Source: Isoetes taiwanensis (lineage: Eukaryota > Streptophyta > Lycopodiopsida > Isoetales > Isoetaceae). Taken from it: 64,000 bases of DNA. Made by a program: the position numbers and the translations under genes. The notes beneath the pieces were generated by a model. The model did not search any database. It saw only the letters and a program-made list of their open reading frames with translations, and was not told the origin of the DNA. Below, piece by piece: positions 10,101 to 21,084 of this stretch; within the stretch, counting starts at the first letter, position 1; each line of letters begins with the position of its first letter. The stretch covers positions 2,821,252 through 2,885,251 of the forward strand of contig JAJEKV010000013.1 of the NCBI GenBank assembly GCA_021234155.1. Direction: 5' to 3'.

Positions 10101-10419
10101 ATTTTTGGATTGCCTATAGAATTTTAAGATTGTATGAATATTTTTTGTACCATTAAAAACTTTCCCCACCACTACTCACCACCCATGGTTAGTGCTTAGT
10201 GCACCATTCGACTTAGTTCTTAATTGAGAGTGTATTTTAACATTGTACCTTGCAATGCAGTTGGTGGGCTTTGCTTGAATCTTACAGCAGCAAACACAGT
10301 TGTTTTGAACCATCTGATTGCCAACTAACCCAAAGCGAATGATGGACAAGCATTTCTACCAGAAGCAAGGATAAGGCAGAAAAAACGGCGTAGATGGTAT
10401 CAATAATTTCTTAATGCAG
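10101..10419. other. Non-coding stretch
   Basis: No gene or repeat was recognised. It ends at a splice-acceptor-like TTTCTTAATGCAG. Confidence 0.35.
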
Positions 10420-10810
10420 GGATATACTCATGGATATGTTGTCCACATAAGCTTCTGTCTTTCCAAAACCTTTGGGATACATGAACTCACAATACATAAA
10501 ACCATTGATATCTTCTTTGCATCAGACAACAGGTAAGAATAATACTTCTCCAATCCTGATGTTCATATTCTAGACTGAATATTTAATTTTTAACATTTTT
10601 TGCTGTGCAGCAAAGTGTTATTCTAGCAGCTTCATGTGAATTAGCAGAACCTGCCTCTGAATGTGGTGGCTTCACTTGCACACCAGCAATAGTTCTGCCA
10701 CCATAGCTTGATTGTCAACTGGATTTAGACGGCAGCAAAGTGACACTTGACAACTTGCTAGGCCTCCACATACAGTGCTCCAGATTTCTTGCAAGGACTG
10801 TATGGATTTA
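10420..10810 (+). pseudogene. Possible spliced gene relic, unknown product
   Basis: An internal-exon-like segment 10420-10532 is flanked by TTAATGCAG and CAACAG/GTAAGA and stays open in two frames. A second acceptor, TGCTGTGCAG (ends 10610), leads into an open stretch reading ASCELAEPASECGGFTCTP, which soon meets a stop. Splice signals and composition suggest a former gene. The product is not recognised. Confidence 0.3.
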
Positions 10811-11745
10811 GAACGTGAAGGCTTCGAAAGACTCGATTATGATTGTGAGCTTTGGAATTTGGTTGTTATGAATCCAATCTCTCCAGTGATCTTCCTACAT
10901 TTGGAACTTATCTATATTTGCCACTAAAGTCGTCAATCATTTCTTTGTGGAACTTATCTATGTTCAGCACTAAAGTCCTGAATCAATTCTCCGTATGTGT
11001 TCAATCCACTATGGGCTTCATTGAAATTATTTGTGCTTCTAAAGTCCAACAAATAAGTATCTCAAAATCTGCCTTTGTCTTTAATATCCCAAAACTTTAA
11101 AGTGCATGTCATTGTTAATATTAGCATTTGCGACTCTTACAATCCAACTATATAATATTAAGTCCATTCAACCAAGCAAAGCATTGCAATACATCATAGA
11201 CATTCAACTACTCAAACACTATTGAACTACTTGGAACACTACTCTTATCTCAAACATCGTACTATAGTAGCGTTGGGCATGTTTCGTTCACACGCTTCAT
11301 TATTCGGAACCGGATCCATATATTCAAATGGAACTTAAGTCGAAATGATTTTTCCACATGGAAACTTCAAATAGGTAATACAAGCGCTGATAAAATTATG
11401 AATTTATCTAACATTAAATAATGCAAGACCCCATCAACCATCCTCAATTGCCCACTATATCAAATCCTATCTCCATATTCCATTCTACAACTTCCTGTCA
11501 TTGTGCAGACTTATAAAATTCGATTGGGTTCTCACTTTGATTTTATCATTGGGAGACCACATATTCACATGTTGTTCAATATGTAGTCTCTCATAAAAGG
11601 AGAATGCAACTTAATAATTCAATCTACGATCCAATCACTTCCCATACTACGAAAACTCTACACATGCAACATCGACATTTTCTGCACACTTGCAACAACA
11701 TCAGGTACATCATCATCCCTTTCAATAAAAACACATCACACTCAT
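10811..11745. other. AT-rich non-coding stretch (probable Helitron body)
   Basis: Nothing coding was recognised. Because it lies upstream of a plus-oriented Helitron 3' end at 11746-11773, it probably belongs to that element. A short repeat (GGAACTTATCTAT, then TTTGCCACTAAAGTC or TTCAGCACTAAAGTC) occurs at 10901-10980. Confidence 0.4.
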
Positions 11746-11773
11746 GCCCGGCAACGCCGGGCACTGTTACTAG
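11746..11773 (+). mobile_element. Helitron 3' terminus, plus orientation (family 1)
   Basis: The hairpin GCCCGGC, loop AAC, GCCGGGC (11746-11762) is followed after 7 nt by CTAG (11770-11773) and T. The hairpin sequence and spacing are identical to the minus-oriented end at 789-816. The element lies to the left. No Rep/helicase ORF is visible between the two, so these are non-autonomous or eroded. Confidence 0.7.
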
Positions 11774-12611
11774 TATTTAATTAACATGGTTTTTAAGATA
11801 GGGGTTATTCTAAACGAGGTGCACCTGGACTACCACAGTCATCGAATCTGTCGATCCTAGGGCCCAAACTGTATGTTGGAGCCTCTGCGCACCTCTCATT
11901 TCACTTATGCTCATTTATGATTGGGGGCACCTATGATTTTGAGATGTCAAATACGAGTTTGCCTAAGGTTTTGATGGTATATCGAGCCTCTATACGGCTT
12001 CTCTTAACACTAGAGTTGTCCCTTGATGGACCATAAATGGTTCATTTGTACAGTTCGCTTTAAAATTCATATAAAATCAATGGCATAAAATTCAGTTAAA
12101 CCCTTTCTATATGTTAATATATGGCAGCCATGATGCACAAAAAAAATAGTTAAAAATGCATATACCCCTAAAATTGAAAGTTATGCTTAGGTGAATCAAG
12201 GGGGGTCAAGTCCAGTTTGCTTCATGTTTACATAATGTAAAACTGTCTCAACAAAAGGATTTTTTTGATTTTTTTCATTATAATGATATTTTTCTATACG
12301 AGATAAGGATGAATACACAAAACCTTGTTCCAATTTGAAGTCTAGAAAGGAAGATATAGTCAGTCAAACATGACAGGGCCAAAACAAATTTCTGTCTTCT
12401 GTGGACCAATAATGGTTCCCAGAAGGCTGTTTCAATTAAAATTCTATACCTTTTGCCTGAAAATAATTTTTTACTTCAAATTTGGTATATAAGTAGTTGA
12501 CTAAATGCTTCATGCAGAAAAAATATTTGTTGGCCTGTAATTTGAAGCTTTAGCTTTGACTTATCTTAACATATATAATTATTGGAGGACGATTCTTTGT
12601 GTGCAACACTT
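11774..12611. other. Non-coding stretch
   Basis: No ORF of note, no repeat and no gene family was recognised. Confidence 0.4.
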
Positions 12612-13103
12612 CTATGCAAATTTTTTTGACACGTCGCATAAAAGGAAAGGGCAACTGCGGGTTCGACAACTGTGGCAACCCAACCACTGAAGCATCTCCT
12701 CCGGATGCAATCGCCCTCGTGAAGCGCCCAGCAACATTAAGCTCTTCAGTTTGTTGGAGTAAGATGCCGCATTAGAACAGCTTTTTAGTTTTGAAGCGAA
12801 TTGACTTAAGAGAAGTTGCGTCAAGTTTTTGCTGGCTATGGCGTCCTTAAAGAATCGTGGAAGGCCAAAACGGCCGCCCATAAGGGCATAGCCGATCGGC
12901 TTTCCCAAAAAACAGCGGAGGATTTTATGCTCGGGCCGAGCCCCCATTCGAAAGCATTCCATGGCGGCTCTTTTGTCCAAGAACGGCCGATTCCATCTTC
13001 GGTTCTCATTTTGTAGGTTTTGAAGAGAGGGTTGGGCTCGCAGAGAACCTTGCAGCTTCCGGGGTGCTTGGTACTTGTTGAAATAGGGCAGGGAGAAACC
13101 CAT
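12612..13103 (-). CDS. Hypothetical ORF, 163 aa
   Basis: This is the longest open frame of its region, on the minus strand, starting MGFSLPYFNKYQAPRKLQGS. It is basic, with no obvious signal peptide, membrane segment or known motif. Its base composition is more GC-rich than the flanks, and the opposite strand also holds a 66-codon frame, so it may be chance or an old insertion. No function is proposed. Confidence 0.25.
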   Translation of the reverse strand: MGFSLPYFNKYQAPRKLQGSLRAQPSLQNLQNENRRWNRPFLDKRAAMECFRMGARPEHKILRCFLGKPIGYALMGGRFGLPRFFKDAIASKNLTQLLLSQFASKLKSCSNAASYSNKLKSLMLLGASRGRLHPEEMLQWLGCHSCRTRSCPFLLCDVSKKFA

Positions 13104-13621
13104 CAGGTAACTCTGCGGATAAAACCCTCTGTGGATAAGCCCTAAAATTGACTAAATGGGTTTGATGCACATTTTAGATGGGTTTTTGTGTGCTTCAATA
13201 GTTGAGCTATGGATGTTTCTCAGAGGTACATTGGAAGCAATTCATTTAAATGGGTTTGTGATTTGGGAATGCTTTGAAGCTTTCTAAGCCCGATTATGGC
13301 CAAATTCTCGTGCAGAGCTGCATTTAATGATGTGTTTTGTTGATAAGAGTCTCAGAGTAATAAAAAGGGGATTTGAATAAAAGTTTAGATCTACTTGGTG
13401 TATTTCAGAGAAAGCAAAGATGGGCAGGAAAGAATGGTATTTCTAGACGCTTTGGGATCGGAAATATCCCGACCGAATATGGACCTAACTCATTTACTCA
13501 ATCATTTTAGCTTTGTTTTTAAGCTTCCCCCGCATATTTTCTCAGATTTTCTCGTGGATTTGTGTATAGACTTGAGGTAGATCTATGCATTGTCCGGTTT
13601 ATCTAGCTTTCCGCCATTAGT
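13104..13621. other. Non-coding stretch
   Basis: No gene was recognised; a 61-codon plus-strand frame at 13395-13580 has no support. Confidence 0.35.
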
Positions 13622-13924
13622 CTAAATGATATTCTCTCGGCGCGCAGAACTAGAAAAACTAAACCAGCTTTCACTCTCTCTTATTTGTCCTTCAAAGATC
13701 CGGCTATGTATTGCCTCTAGGACTATAGCAATAAGGCCAACAGTTGGCTTCTTGAATTTCGTGGAAGAGGGATCCCCGTTGTAAAATTGGATGGCACATG
13801 AAATTTCACCAAACGCTTCTTTATAAAACTTCATGTTTGAAGGCATCGACTTCCATACGATCTTGGAGTAGGCTAAAATCAAATCTTTTTCTCGCTTCGT
13901 GTGATGAAGCGAGCCAAGCCCCAT
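13622..13924 (-). CDS. Hypothetical ORF, 100 aa
   Basis: The minus-strand frame starts MGLGSLHHTKREKDLILAYS and runs uninterrupted, with mixed charged and hydrophobic composition like a real protein. It could be an exon of an unrecognised gene or a relic. No motif was identified. Confidence 0.25.
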   Translation of the reverse strand: MGLGSLHHTKREKDLILAYSKIVWKSMPSNMKFYKEAFGEISCAIQFYNGDPSSTKFKKPTVGLIAIVLEAIHSRIFEGQIRESESWFSFSSSARRENII

Positions 13925-14059
13925 AGTTTAATCCCCCTTTTTTATCTATTCCTAGGCTTTGTTTTCCCGAGGTTTAGGCAACCAATCGCATGATCAAAAG
14001 ATGGTTTCGTCTTACTATAAGGATTACACATCTATGTTAACCATCGCATTACATGATCT

Positions 14060-14860
14060 CATAAATTTATCGTAAGATCAACGAGGGGTTTTTTTTCAAG
14101 TAATCCAAAAGAATTTGCTTATGCATCCGATGGTTTGAGATGTCCGGATCCACGCAATTGGCATTAATATGGAGTGAACGTGGTAGAGCAACGAGGATTT
14201 TAAAAGAATCCATGGGAAAACAACTTATAAGCAAACAAGAATTTGACAGAGATGATGATGATGCGGCATGGAGCCGAATTTGTCGCATAAGGTATTTTGC
14301 AGGTAAGAACACGGCATTTCTAGTGTAAACAATTTTGAGGACCACGTCATGTCTTGGATGTTTCTAACCATACACGATGCTGATGCACTAAGAACACTAA
14401 CAAATGTAAGTTTGTGCGGAATAATGCCATTATTTTGCATTTCATTGGAAAGCTTAAGACACGATTCGTAATGTTCATTTCAATGCATGCCGCAAGCACC
14501 ATTCAAGAAGCCACATCCCGCGGATGGCAACCTGTCAAATGAATCCCTTTATGCTACCAACCTTTAGCATATATGCACTAAATGTAAATGTATCTAGAAC
14601 GATTTGATAAAGACTTCCATATTTACCTTGCAATTTCCATGTCGAGAACATCCTGCATTCATCTCGTTATGCAACCACATTATCCTTTCAAACACAAAAT
14701 GTGCATCATTGACAATCCTGCACTTGGCGTTACATAATAATTTTTCTTTCGAAACTAACGGCTCCATTTCACATTTACTTCTAATTACGTGCGCATGAAA
14801 TCCATTTCCTCGATAAATTTTCAAACGGTTAGGATCACTCTTGCAATGCAATTTTAAATT
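14060..14860 (-). pseudogene. Pentatricopeptide-repeat (PPR) gene, broken, copy 1
   Basis: PPR proteins bind organelle RNA and are greatly expanded in land plants. On the minus strand, from the N-terminal side: a frame at 14851-14594 with GNGFHAHVIRSKCEMEPLVS, NDAHFVFERIMW and AGCSRHGNCKV; then GCHPRDVAS and MVLAACIEMN around 14550-14460; then a frame at 14440-14225 with QNNGIIPHKLTFVSVLSASA. These are the helix pairs of successive P/L/S PPR motifs. Stops and frame changes occur every 50-80 codons, so it is a pseudogene. Only about four or five repeats remain. Confidence 0.7.
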
Positions 14861-16440
14861 TTAAGTCTCTCATTTCGTTTCGACTATTGATGCCTCTCTT
14901 GCATAGGTGTAATTCCGATTCTTGGGTCCATAGGATAATGTGATCTAAGGTTACAAATTTTAATTTCTTAATTTTCCATTTTCTCCATTAATGGCGGGCA
15001 TGCAGACGAGGTTTCTTATACTCTTGATGACCAACCAATGTCGAATATATATCATTTTTTCAACGACTGAATCCATATGTCTATACGCCATCTCCTTAAG
15101 ACGTCCCTAAGGAGAGTATAGGGAAAACTTACTATGTTTGGGGTTTTGGTTTTGGAACTAGGTATAGGATGTAGTTGCATACTATCGGTATTCTGGATTT
15201 AGGATTGGTGTTTTGCATCCCTATATTCTTGGTCGACTTCTTCATAGGTCAGGTCTGCCATGTTAAAATGGCAACTTGTTAGGTGCAAACTTTTATCTTC
15301 TCTACATACCGCATCGATGACATTGATTGGCGAGCGTTCTAGGGAATCTAAAAGGATTAGTGGCTGCTTGCTTCTTGAGGTAATATTTTTCTGCATCGCA
15401 TGCTTTTCTTCTGCTGTGGGGGGAATTAGAGATCAGATCTTGGGTATTCCCTGACCAGCTACCGACCATACGCCCCTAGAAACCTTCACTTGAACGCTGA
15501 TTAGGAATATTGTCATTATTCCAAATGAGGTAGGTATCCATGCTTTGTTGCTTCTCCTTCCTGCATCTTCATTATTGTCTTTTTTTTTTCCCTTATAGGA
15601 CAACTATCAACATTCTCCTTTGCCTCCTTTTGGGACTACGTCTGTAAGAGTTCTTAGTACAAAGATATGCCATCTCCTATGCTCCTTCTCTGTTTGTATT
15701 CGGTCAATGTCAGCAAAGGGAAGAAGAGCTAATTCTACAACCACAGCTCTTATTGTGGGATTAGATGCTCACTTTTACATTTTACTTGAGACATATATGC
15801 AAAGTGCATCTGATCTTTGTGTCTTAAAAACCATTTCAATGCAATGAACTTAGATATGCAAGCTTGCAATAGAGATATGCAAGCTTTCAATATGAATGCT
15901 AGACGTCATAATTAGTGTATCCATGGCAAAGAAAGAACTCTATTTTGAAGCTCTATTGTGTATGTTCCATTTGCAGAGGCAACTGGCATCTGTTCATTCA
16001 ACTTCTTTTCTGACGGTTGAGACATGCCTATGTCATATTTGTATTAGAGCATGAACATAATTAGGCATGAGTATGGCATTAGTGGCCAAGATTTCCACGA
16101 CCTTAAATATGCAATGTAAACCTAAATTTGCAATATTGTTACCCTCCTAGGATCTATTCCTTATGCTTTTTAAGATTTTTTCAGTAATTCAATTTCAAAA
16201 TATTTGATCAATAATAATGGACAAAATTGCACCAGAAGCAACCCTCTGTTCATATTTTAGGACCTGTTCATATTTTAGGACCACACAGGTCGATTTCTTT
16301 TGTTATGAACCATCATTCAAATAAATTGGGATTATGTCTTAATTTTGGGATAAATTTCATATTGCATGCTTTTAATAACATATTAAAATTCATACATTTC
16401 GTGTCGAAAGTATGAAAACGTAATGCCATATTAATTAGAG
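14861..16440. other. Non-coding stretch
   Basis: Several 60-75-codon frames on both strands (15199-15454, 15620-15847, 16227-16415) show no recognisable motif. A doubled CATATTTTAGGACC phrase lies at about 16250-16282. No RNA gene was seen. Confidence 0.35.
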
Positions 16441-16481
16441 AATACACAATATTTCACAATATTTCACAATATAGCACAATA
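16441..16481. repeat. Short tandem repeat, CACAATATTT unit
   Basis: About three to four copies of CACAATATTT or a close variant occur in a row. It is followed by about 670 bp of A-rich sequence without a gene (16482-17152). Confidence 0.6.
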
Positions 16482-17152
16482 AGGAGCTCAAGCTTTTCCT
16501 TTTAAAAGAAGAAACTGCAATAGCAATTCCATTCTGATTTCAAAAGTAAATTTAAAAAAAAAGTAACAAACAATTGAGTTATATAATGTTGAGCATACAA
16601 GAAACATGCAAAGCTAGAAACATGCAAATGGAATAGAATAAAAAAAAAAAGCAAACGAAGCAGCATAATGCAAAAAGTATATCATCTAGTTAAGTTCACA
16701 AGAAAGGGATTCATTTATAAATTATATGTCTTATAGAATCACACAAAAACTAGAAGGCATTCCACCTTGCCAAACTCATTATAGCATTTATATAATAGCG
16801 CAAAGTTATTGTCATGAAGTTAGAAATATGCAAAAGGAACAGAATTAGAAAGAAAAAACAAGCTTAGCCTATGTCTAATTCGCCTTAAAAAAGGGGAACA
16901 ATAAGCTCGATTTCATGTTTAGTTTAGTCTAATGCGAAAAATATGCCCAGGTTAAAAAAAAAGGTTCACCCAAAAAGATAATTCCGAAAAGCTCAGTTTA
17001 ACTGAAAAAGTTTTTTTCTTGTAAAATGTATCATCTTTGAAAATCTTTGAAAATGATCCAAAAAGCTAAGTTTAACTAAAAAACAAGAATTTTTTTTTCT
17101 AAATGTATCAACACGAAAAAACACGAAAATAGACCCAAAAATAGACCAGAAA

Positions 17153-17176
17153 CACGCTTCGCGTGACAAAAACTAA
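17153..17176 (+). mobile_element. Helitron-like 3' terminus, weak (family 2)
   Basis: The hairpin CACGC, loop TTC, GCGTG (17153-17165) is followed after 7 nt by CTAA (17173-17176). CTAA fits the CTRR rule, but the next base is G instead of T, so this end may have decayed. The hairpin resembles those at 18749 and 18974. Confidence 0.4.
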
Positions 17177-17279
17177 GAATTGGATTACACTGCAATGGTT
17201 TTGAGTTTCTACTCCACAACTAGAATGCATTCTTTGAATCATTTTTTGAATAAAAGACCAGCTTGCTTCCATGTTTTAC

Positions 17280-17960
17280 CTCCTTTTGTGCTTCCTTTTG
17301 TAGCTTCGTGCTTGATCCCTAACTTTGGCTTTTAGATTTTCATGCTGCAAATCTGCTTTTTGGATTCGTATCTACTGGTTTGATGCATATTCAAAAATTA
17401 GATAAAAAATTAGATAAAAGACTCCTAAGCAAATTCAAATTCCATCATACCTTCCGCTGTGCTTTCTGTTTGTGCTTTCTCTTGCAATTTCTTCCTCGAT
17501 CCAGGGCTTTTTCTTTCGTCCTTCTATGCTGCAGATGTGCTCGTTGAATTCGTTATGAAGACTTTGATTCATATTTTCAGCTTGTTTCTCCGAAGAAACT
17601 AGATTCAAAGTGCAAGCGCAAGATGCGCCCATTTTTGTGCTTTCTGCTCCAACTTCTTGCTCGATCCTTTGTTGTTTCTTGCTCGATCCCTTGTTGGGCT
17701 TGATGCCAGATGCCATAGAAGAGCCAAGAAGGCAGATTGCAGAAGACAGAAGACAGAATGCAGGCTCACCATATTGAGGAATGCAGACACCAATACAGAA
17801 GACAGAATGCAGGCTCCGATGCCATAGAAGAGCCGAAAAGGCAGATTGCCATAGAAGAACCGAAAAGGCAGAAGGTAGAATGCATGCTCACCATATTTCG
17901 TAGACCAAACCCTGCAAGGATAAGCTTAGTTTCCTGTAATCTGCTTCCAACGACCAAACT
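17280..17960. repeat. Diverged tandem repeats with units of about 180 bp and shorter
   Basis: The phrases ATGCTGCAAATCTGC and ATGCTGCAGATGTGC (about 17341 and 17525) and the TGCTT...TCGTGCTTGATCC or CTCGATCC phrases near 17290, 17480 and 17660 give a period of about 180 bp. From 17711 on, shorter units follow: GCCATAGAAGAGCC at 17712 and 17821, the variant GCCATAGAAGAACC at 17849, and AGAAGACAGAATGCAGGCTC twice. The ORFs here are by-products of the repeats. Confidence 0.6.
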
Positions 17961-18229
17961 TCCAAGAATAAGCTTAGCATCCTGTATGGATGTAAGGAAA
18001 CTTAGTATCTGCAGACGCTGTCAATCTTGCAGAGGGCTTCAATGAAACGTCAAGGATTTCGAAACCTGTTTTGGATATGGGAACAAAAATGGCAGATCAA
18101 GTGACGGGAGCTTGGGAACTGTATGGCGGTCAAGGCAAATCCTCCTGCTTTGGGCGCAAAAAATGCCTCAGAAAACTTTCAGATCCCTCAGAAAGCAGAT
18201 GTGAGGCGCCAGAGTGCGCCAGAGCTCTT

Positions 18230-18495
18230 TTTGCCGCATCTTCCATTGTGAAGAGCTCTTCCAGATGCCGCATGCCGCTAAGGGACGGATTTCACAATGG
18301 TTCACTAAGGGATTTTTCCGAGCTCTTCCGGATGCGCGATCCGCATGCCGCTAAAGGGATGGACTTAGGCGGGGGGCATTTTTATCCGGATCTGGCAGAT
18401 GCCGCATGCCGCATCTCATTGTGAAGGCCGCTAAGGGTTCGACATGCAGAGATGCAGAGATGAAAATCCGTCCCTGCCTAAGTCCCCGCCTAATG
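18230..18495. repeat. Interspersed direct and inverted repeats (foldback-like)
   Basis: Three related units of about 65-75 bp start near 18253, 18322 and 18383; each contains GATGC..CGCATGCCGC and most end GCTAAGGG. ATTGTGAAGAGC (about 18245) is inverted against TTTCACAAT (about 18290), and GGACTTAGGCGGGG (about 18361) against CCTAAGTCCCCGCCTAA (about 18477). The GC-rich, self-complementary composition suggests decayed MITE or foldback DNA. Confidence 0.55.
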
Positions 18496-18554
18496 GTATC
18501 AAGTTTTTTTAATGGTAACACTTTTTAATAGCTTTAGATGGTCTTTTAGTGTTC

Positions 18555-18735
18555 TCTCTGAGCCAATGGGTTGGGTTGCATAGGAGGGAGGGTCCTAGCT
18601 TGTTTTGCATTCAAAAATATTAAAAATATTAGTGAAGGATAATCTAAAAGACCCTAAGCATGATCTAGAATTAGTGGGTTGGGTTGCATTGCATAGGAGG
18701 GACCTAGCCTGATTTGCACCCAAAAAGTCAAAGGG
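18555..18735. repeat. Tandem duplication, about 113-bp period
   Basis: GGGTTGGGTTGCATAGGAGG (about 18569) recurs as GGGTTGGGTTGCATTGCATA then GGAGGGACCTAGCCTG (about 18680). Both are followed by TTGCA(T/C)(T/C)CAAAAA. Confidence 0.65.
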
Positions 18736-18748
18736 AGAGAAAGAGAAA

Positions 18749-18774
18749 CACGCTAAGCGTGATTTACAAACTAG
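18749..18774 (+). mobile_element. Helitron 3' terminus, plus orientation (family 2)
   Basis: The hairpin CACGCT, loop A, AGCGTG (18749-18761), then ATTTACAAA, then CTAG (18771-18774) followed by T, fits the Helitron 3' rule exactly. The repeat-rich DNA from about 17.3 to 18.7 kb would form the body of this non-autonomous element. The 5' TC end was not identified. Confidence 0.7.
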
Positions 18775-18960
18775 TGCATCCTTGCATTTCATTGGCCACG
18801 TGCTCCTTTAGCTACTCATTCTTAGTCTATTTCATCCCTTTGTCTAGCTTTATTATGTTTAGAATCCTTGAAATGGAGGAAATTTTGTTTTAAATATCTT
18901 GTGTCTAACTTAAATATGTTGTTCAATAGTAAGTAATTTATTTTCATGGGTATATTAAGA

Positions 18961-19019
18961 TTAGATTTCAAATCACGCTTGGCGTGCATTGTTGTACCAG
19001 TTAAATCACGCTTGGCGTG
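18961..19019 (-). mobile_element. Two stacked Helitron-like 3' termini, minus orientation (family 2)
   Basis: On the minus strand, hairpin CACGC, CAA, GCGTG (19019-19007) is followed after 6 nt by CTGG then T. A second identical hairpin (18986-18974) is followed after 9 nt by CTAA (18964-18961) then T. Both obey CTRR+T and share the hairpin and ATTT with the plus-oriented end at 18749. Stacked ends arise when one Helitron inserts at or extends beyond the end of another. The second hairpin could also be a simple duplication. Confidence 0.55.
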
Positions 19020-19059
19020 GTTTGATGTGGCTTTATATACCAATTTTTTACAATCCTTT

Positions 19060-20199
19060 ACATTTGTAGGTTCAAAAGGGCTATATATTTAATCCTAGTG
19101 AAACACCTTTAAAACTTCTTGTTACTTTTATTTGGCTTTTATATACAGCATAATGACCATTTTATTTTATTTCTTACTCTTATATAACTACAATTTTGAA
19201 TCCATGTATACCATTTACATATGTACAAATATGAGGCATTATTCAAGGAAGTTAATCAGTGGCAATTATTTTAGGGATTATTGTTTTTAATCATCATTCT
19301 TATTTCTGTTAATATATTATCTGTTGTTATGCAGTTCTATAATCCGAAGGATACCACAAGCAAGGCTATCTTCATCAAACACTTGAATAACATGATGGAC
19401 AAACTTGGCTTCGACAATCAAACTCAGGCCCTAAATCACCATCTTATGATCCACAAAAATTGTGACAGATAATTTTCTGGTCTAGTTTATACCTATTATG
19501 AATAATCTGGCTATGGGGATGACAGTACGTGAAGTGTTAGAATCACATCCAGAACTAGACAGAATAGCTAACATGGAACCACACCTTGCTATGTATGTGA
19601 AAAAACATGGATTGGTCCCTTAATATTTTATTGGAATATATGATTGTTTTTAATGATATTCGTTTCATGTATCCATAATTTTGGGGTTGTTCTTGCCTGG
19701 AAAATAATGTAAAATGTTATCAGATTATACATTATTTTCGTCTTAATGTTCCAGGATTCTGATGTCATGAATTTAAAGAACTTGCCCTTCTGTTTTGCAT
19801 ATTTCAAGTCGCATCTAAAAGACGCATGGGAATTGCAATGTTTATGTGATTTATCAAGTCCAAAAAAAAAGCTAAAAAAAAAACAAAAGCCCCTTAGGAA
19901 ACTAGAAAATTACTGCAGTTTGGCGTAATTTTGGAGTTGACATAATCCCAATTTAATTGAATGATGGTTTATGTACCCATTGGGCATATTTAAGCGGATG
20001 CAACATTGAAGTCCATGCCATTATCAAAGACTTCTATATTTGCAAACTTAGTATCAAACCTTTTTGGCTAAAGATGTGCAGACGAATCCCAAGGTTCAAC
20101 TCCTGCATGTTCTTTCCCCTCTCAAGGATGTCCAGAATTGAAATCTGTTCGACTTAGCACAAAACTTCTTTTGCAGCGGGTTGGAGAAGAGAAATGTTT
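19060..20199. other. Unrecognised open segments, no gene model
   Basis: Plus-strand pieces look coding in composition: 19331-19472 (QFYNPKDTTSKAIFIKHLNN...), about 19498-19622 (NNLAMGMTVREVLESHPELD then a stop after KKHGLVP) and 19746-19928 (PFCFAYFKSHLKDAWELQ then a lysine-rich end). They are separated by AT-rich DNA with possible splice sites, so they may be exons of a captured or decayed gene. I do not recognise the product. They lie next to Helitron ends, and Helitrons commonly capture gene pieces. Confidence 0.25.
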
Positions 20200-20221
20200 G
20201 CGGCGGCCGCAAGGCCGCCGC
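20200..20221. repeat. Perfect GC hairpin, 9-bp stem with GCAA loop
   Basis: GCGGCGGCC (20200-20208), GCAA, GGCCGCCGC (20213-20221) forms a very stable hairpin in AT-rich surroundings. It resembles a Helitron subterminal hairpin, but no CTRR+T follows at the right distance on either strand. Confidence 0.6.
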
Positions 20222-20521
20222 GATAAATTTCTTGTAGTAATAATTTTAAGTGACTTTTAATTGATGTTTATTTTGCTATATTTGAAGGAAATTTATTGAA
20301 ATAGTATGTCATTGAAAAAATCATATATGAATGCTTGTATGGATATAAAACCAATGAAAAAACAAGTAAAGAAAAAGAGCAAAAGGCACGATCATGATAA
20401 ATCAATAAAGGTTTCTGTACCTAAGACCATTACTGGTCTACAGGTTCATTTTAAATCAATAACTTCTCTACCTTATTCGATCTCAAGCTGAATTTTAGGA
20501 TATTAGTATTTCATGAGATCC
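20222..20521. other. AT-rich stretch before LINE copy 2
   Basis: A lysine-rich 61-codon plus-strand frame at 20306-20491 is the only ORF. Nothing was recognised. Confidence 0.35.
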
Positions 20522-20529
20522 TCGCCATA

Positions 20530-20830
20530 ATGTGGTGGTGCGTGGACTCCTGGAGGAGGCAGGAGAAGATCTCATCAAGCGCATCCAGGATGAGATCCTA
20601 TCTCAAATGGCATTCCCAACTACGGTACACATTGCTAGAGCAAGCCGTCTTGGGACTCAACGCCGTGGTCGCCCAAGGCGTTGTCACCTTCGCGGTGGCG
20701 CACATGCGAAAATGCGTGAGGCCATCTGCGTCGAGTAGGCGCCCAAGGGGACTGCTCGTATGTCGACCAGGATCTCACCCCGATGTAACAGAGTCCCGCC
20801 AGCTGAGCTAGCCCAGTCGGGGACGTCCGT
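20530..20830 (+). pseudogene. LINE ORF1p RNA-binding part (copy 2)
   Basis: The frame starting near 20532 reads VVVRGLLEEAGEDLIKRIQD and MAFPTTVHIARASRLG, aligned to the RRM-like domain of the ORF1 protein in copy 3 (NVVVCGLTEEAGEDLINRF). The following C-terminal domain can only be traced in pieces after frameshifts. The N-terminal coiled coil is missing because of 5' truncation. Confidence 0.65.
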
Positions 20831-21084
20831 CGTGGGGGCTGCGTGCCTTGGGGGCAAGCAGCGTGATTTTCGGTCGGCTGGCCGAGGTCGCCGAGGCAAT
20901 CGCGGCACCGCCGCCACTTTTGCTCCTTCGCTGGCCGCGTTTGCCGCCGGATTACCTCGCGACCTCACCGCTCCCCACCGCCCGATTTGCACTCAGCGCC
21001 GCGACTCCCGCTGCCCCCGCAGAATCATGGCCGGATCATCGGCGCCCACATCGAATGCCAATAAATAGGAACTACGTCTTCCGG

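Noticed and set aside
9923-10156. Transposase (hAT-type) fragment
   Set aside because: The opening peptide has no hAT landmarks and becomes AT-rich nonsense after about 45 residues.
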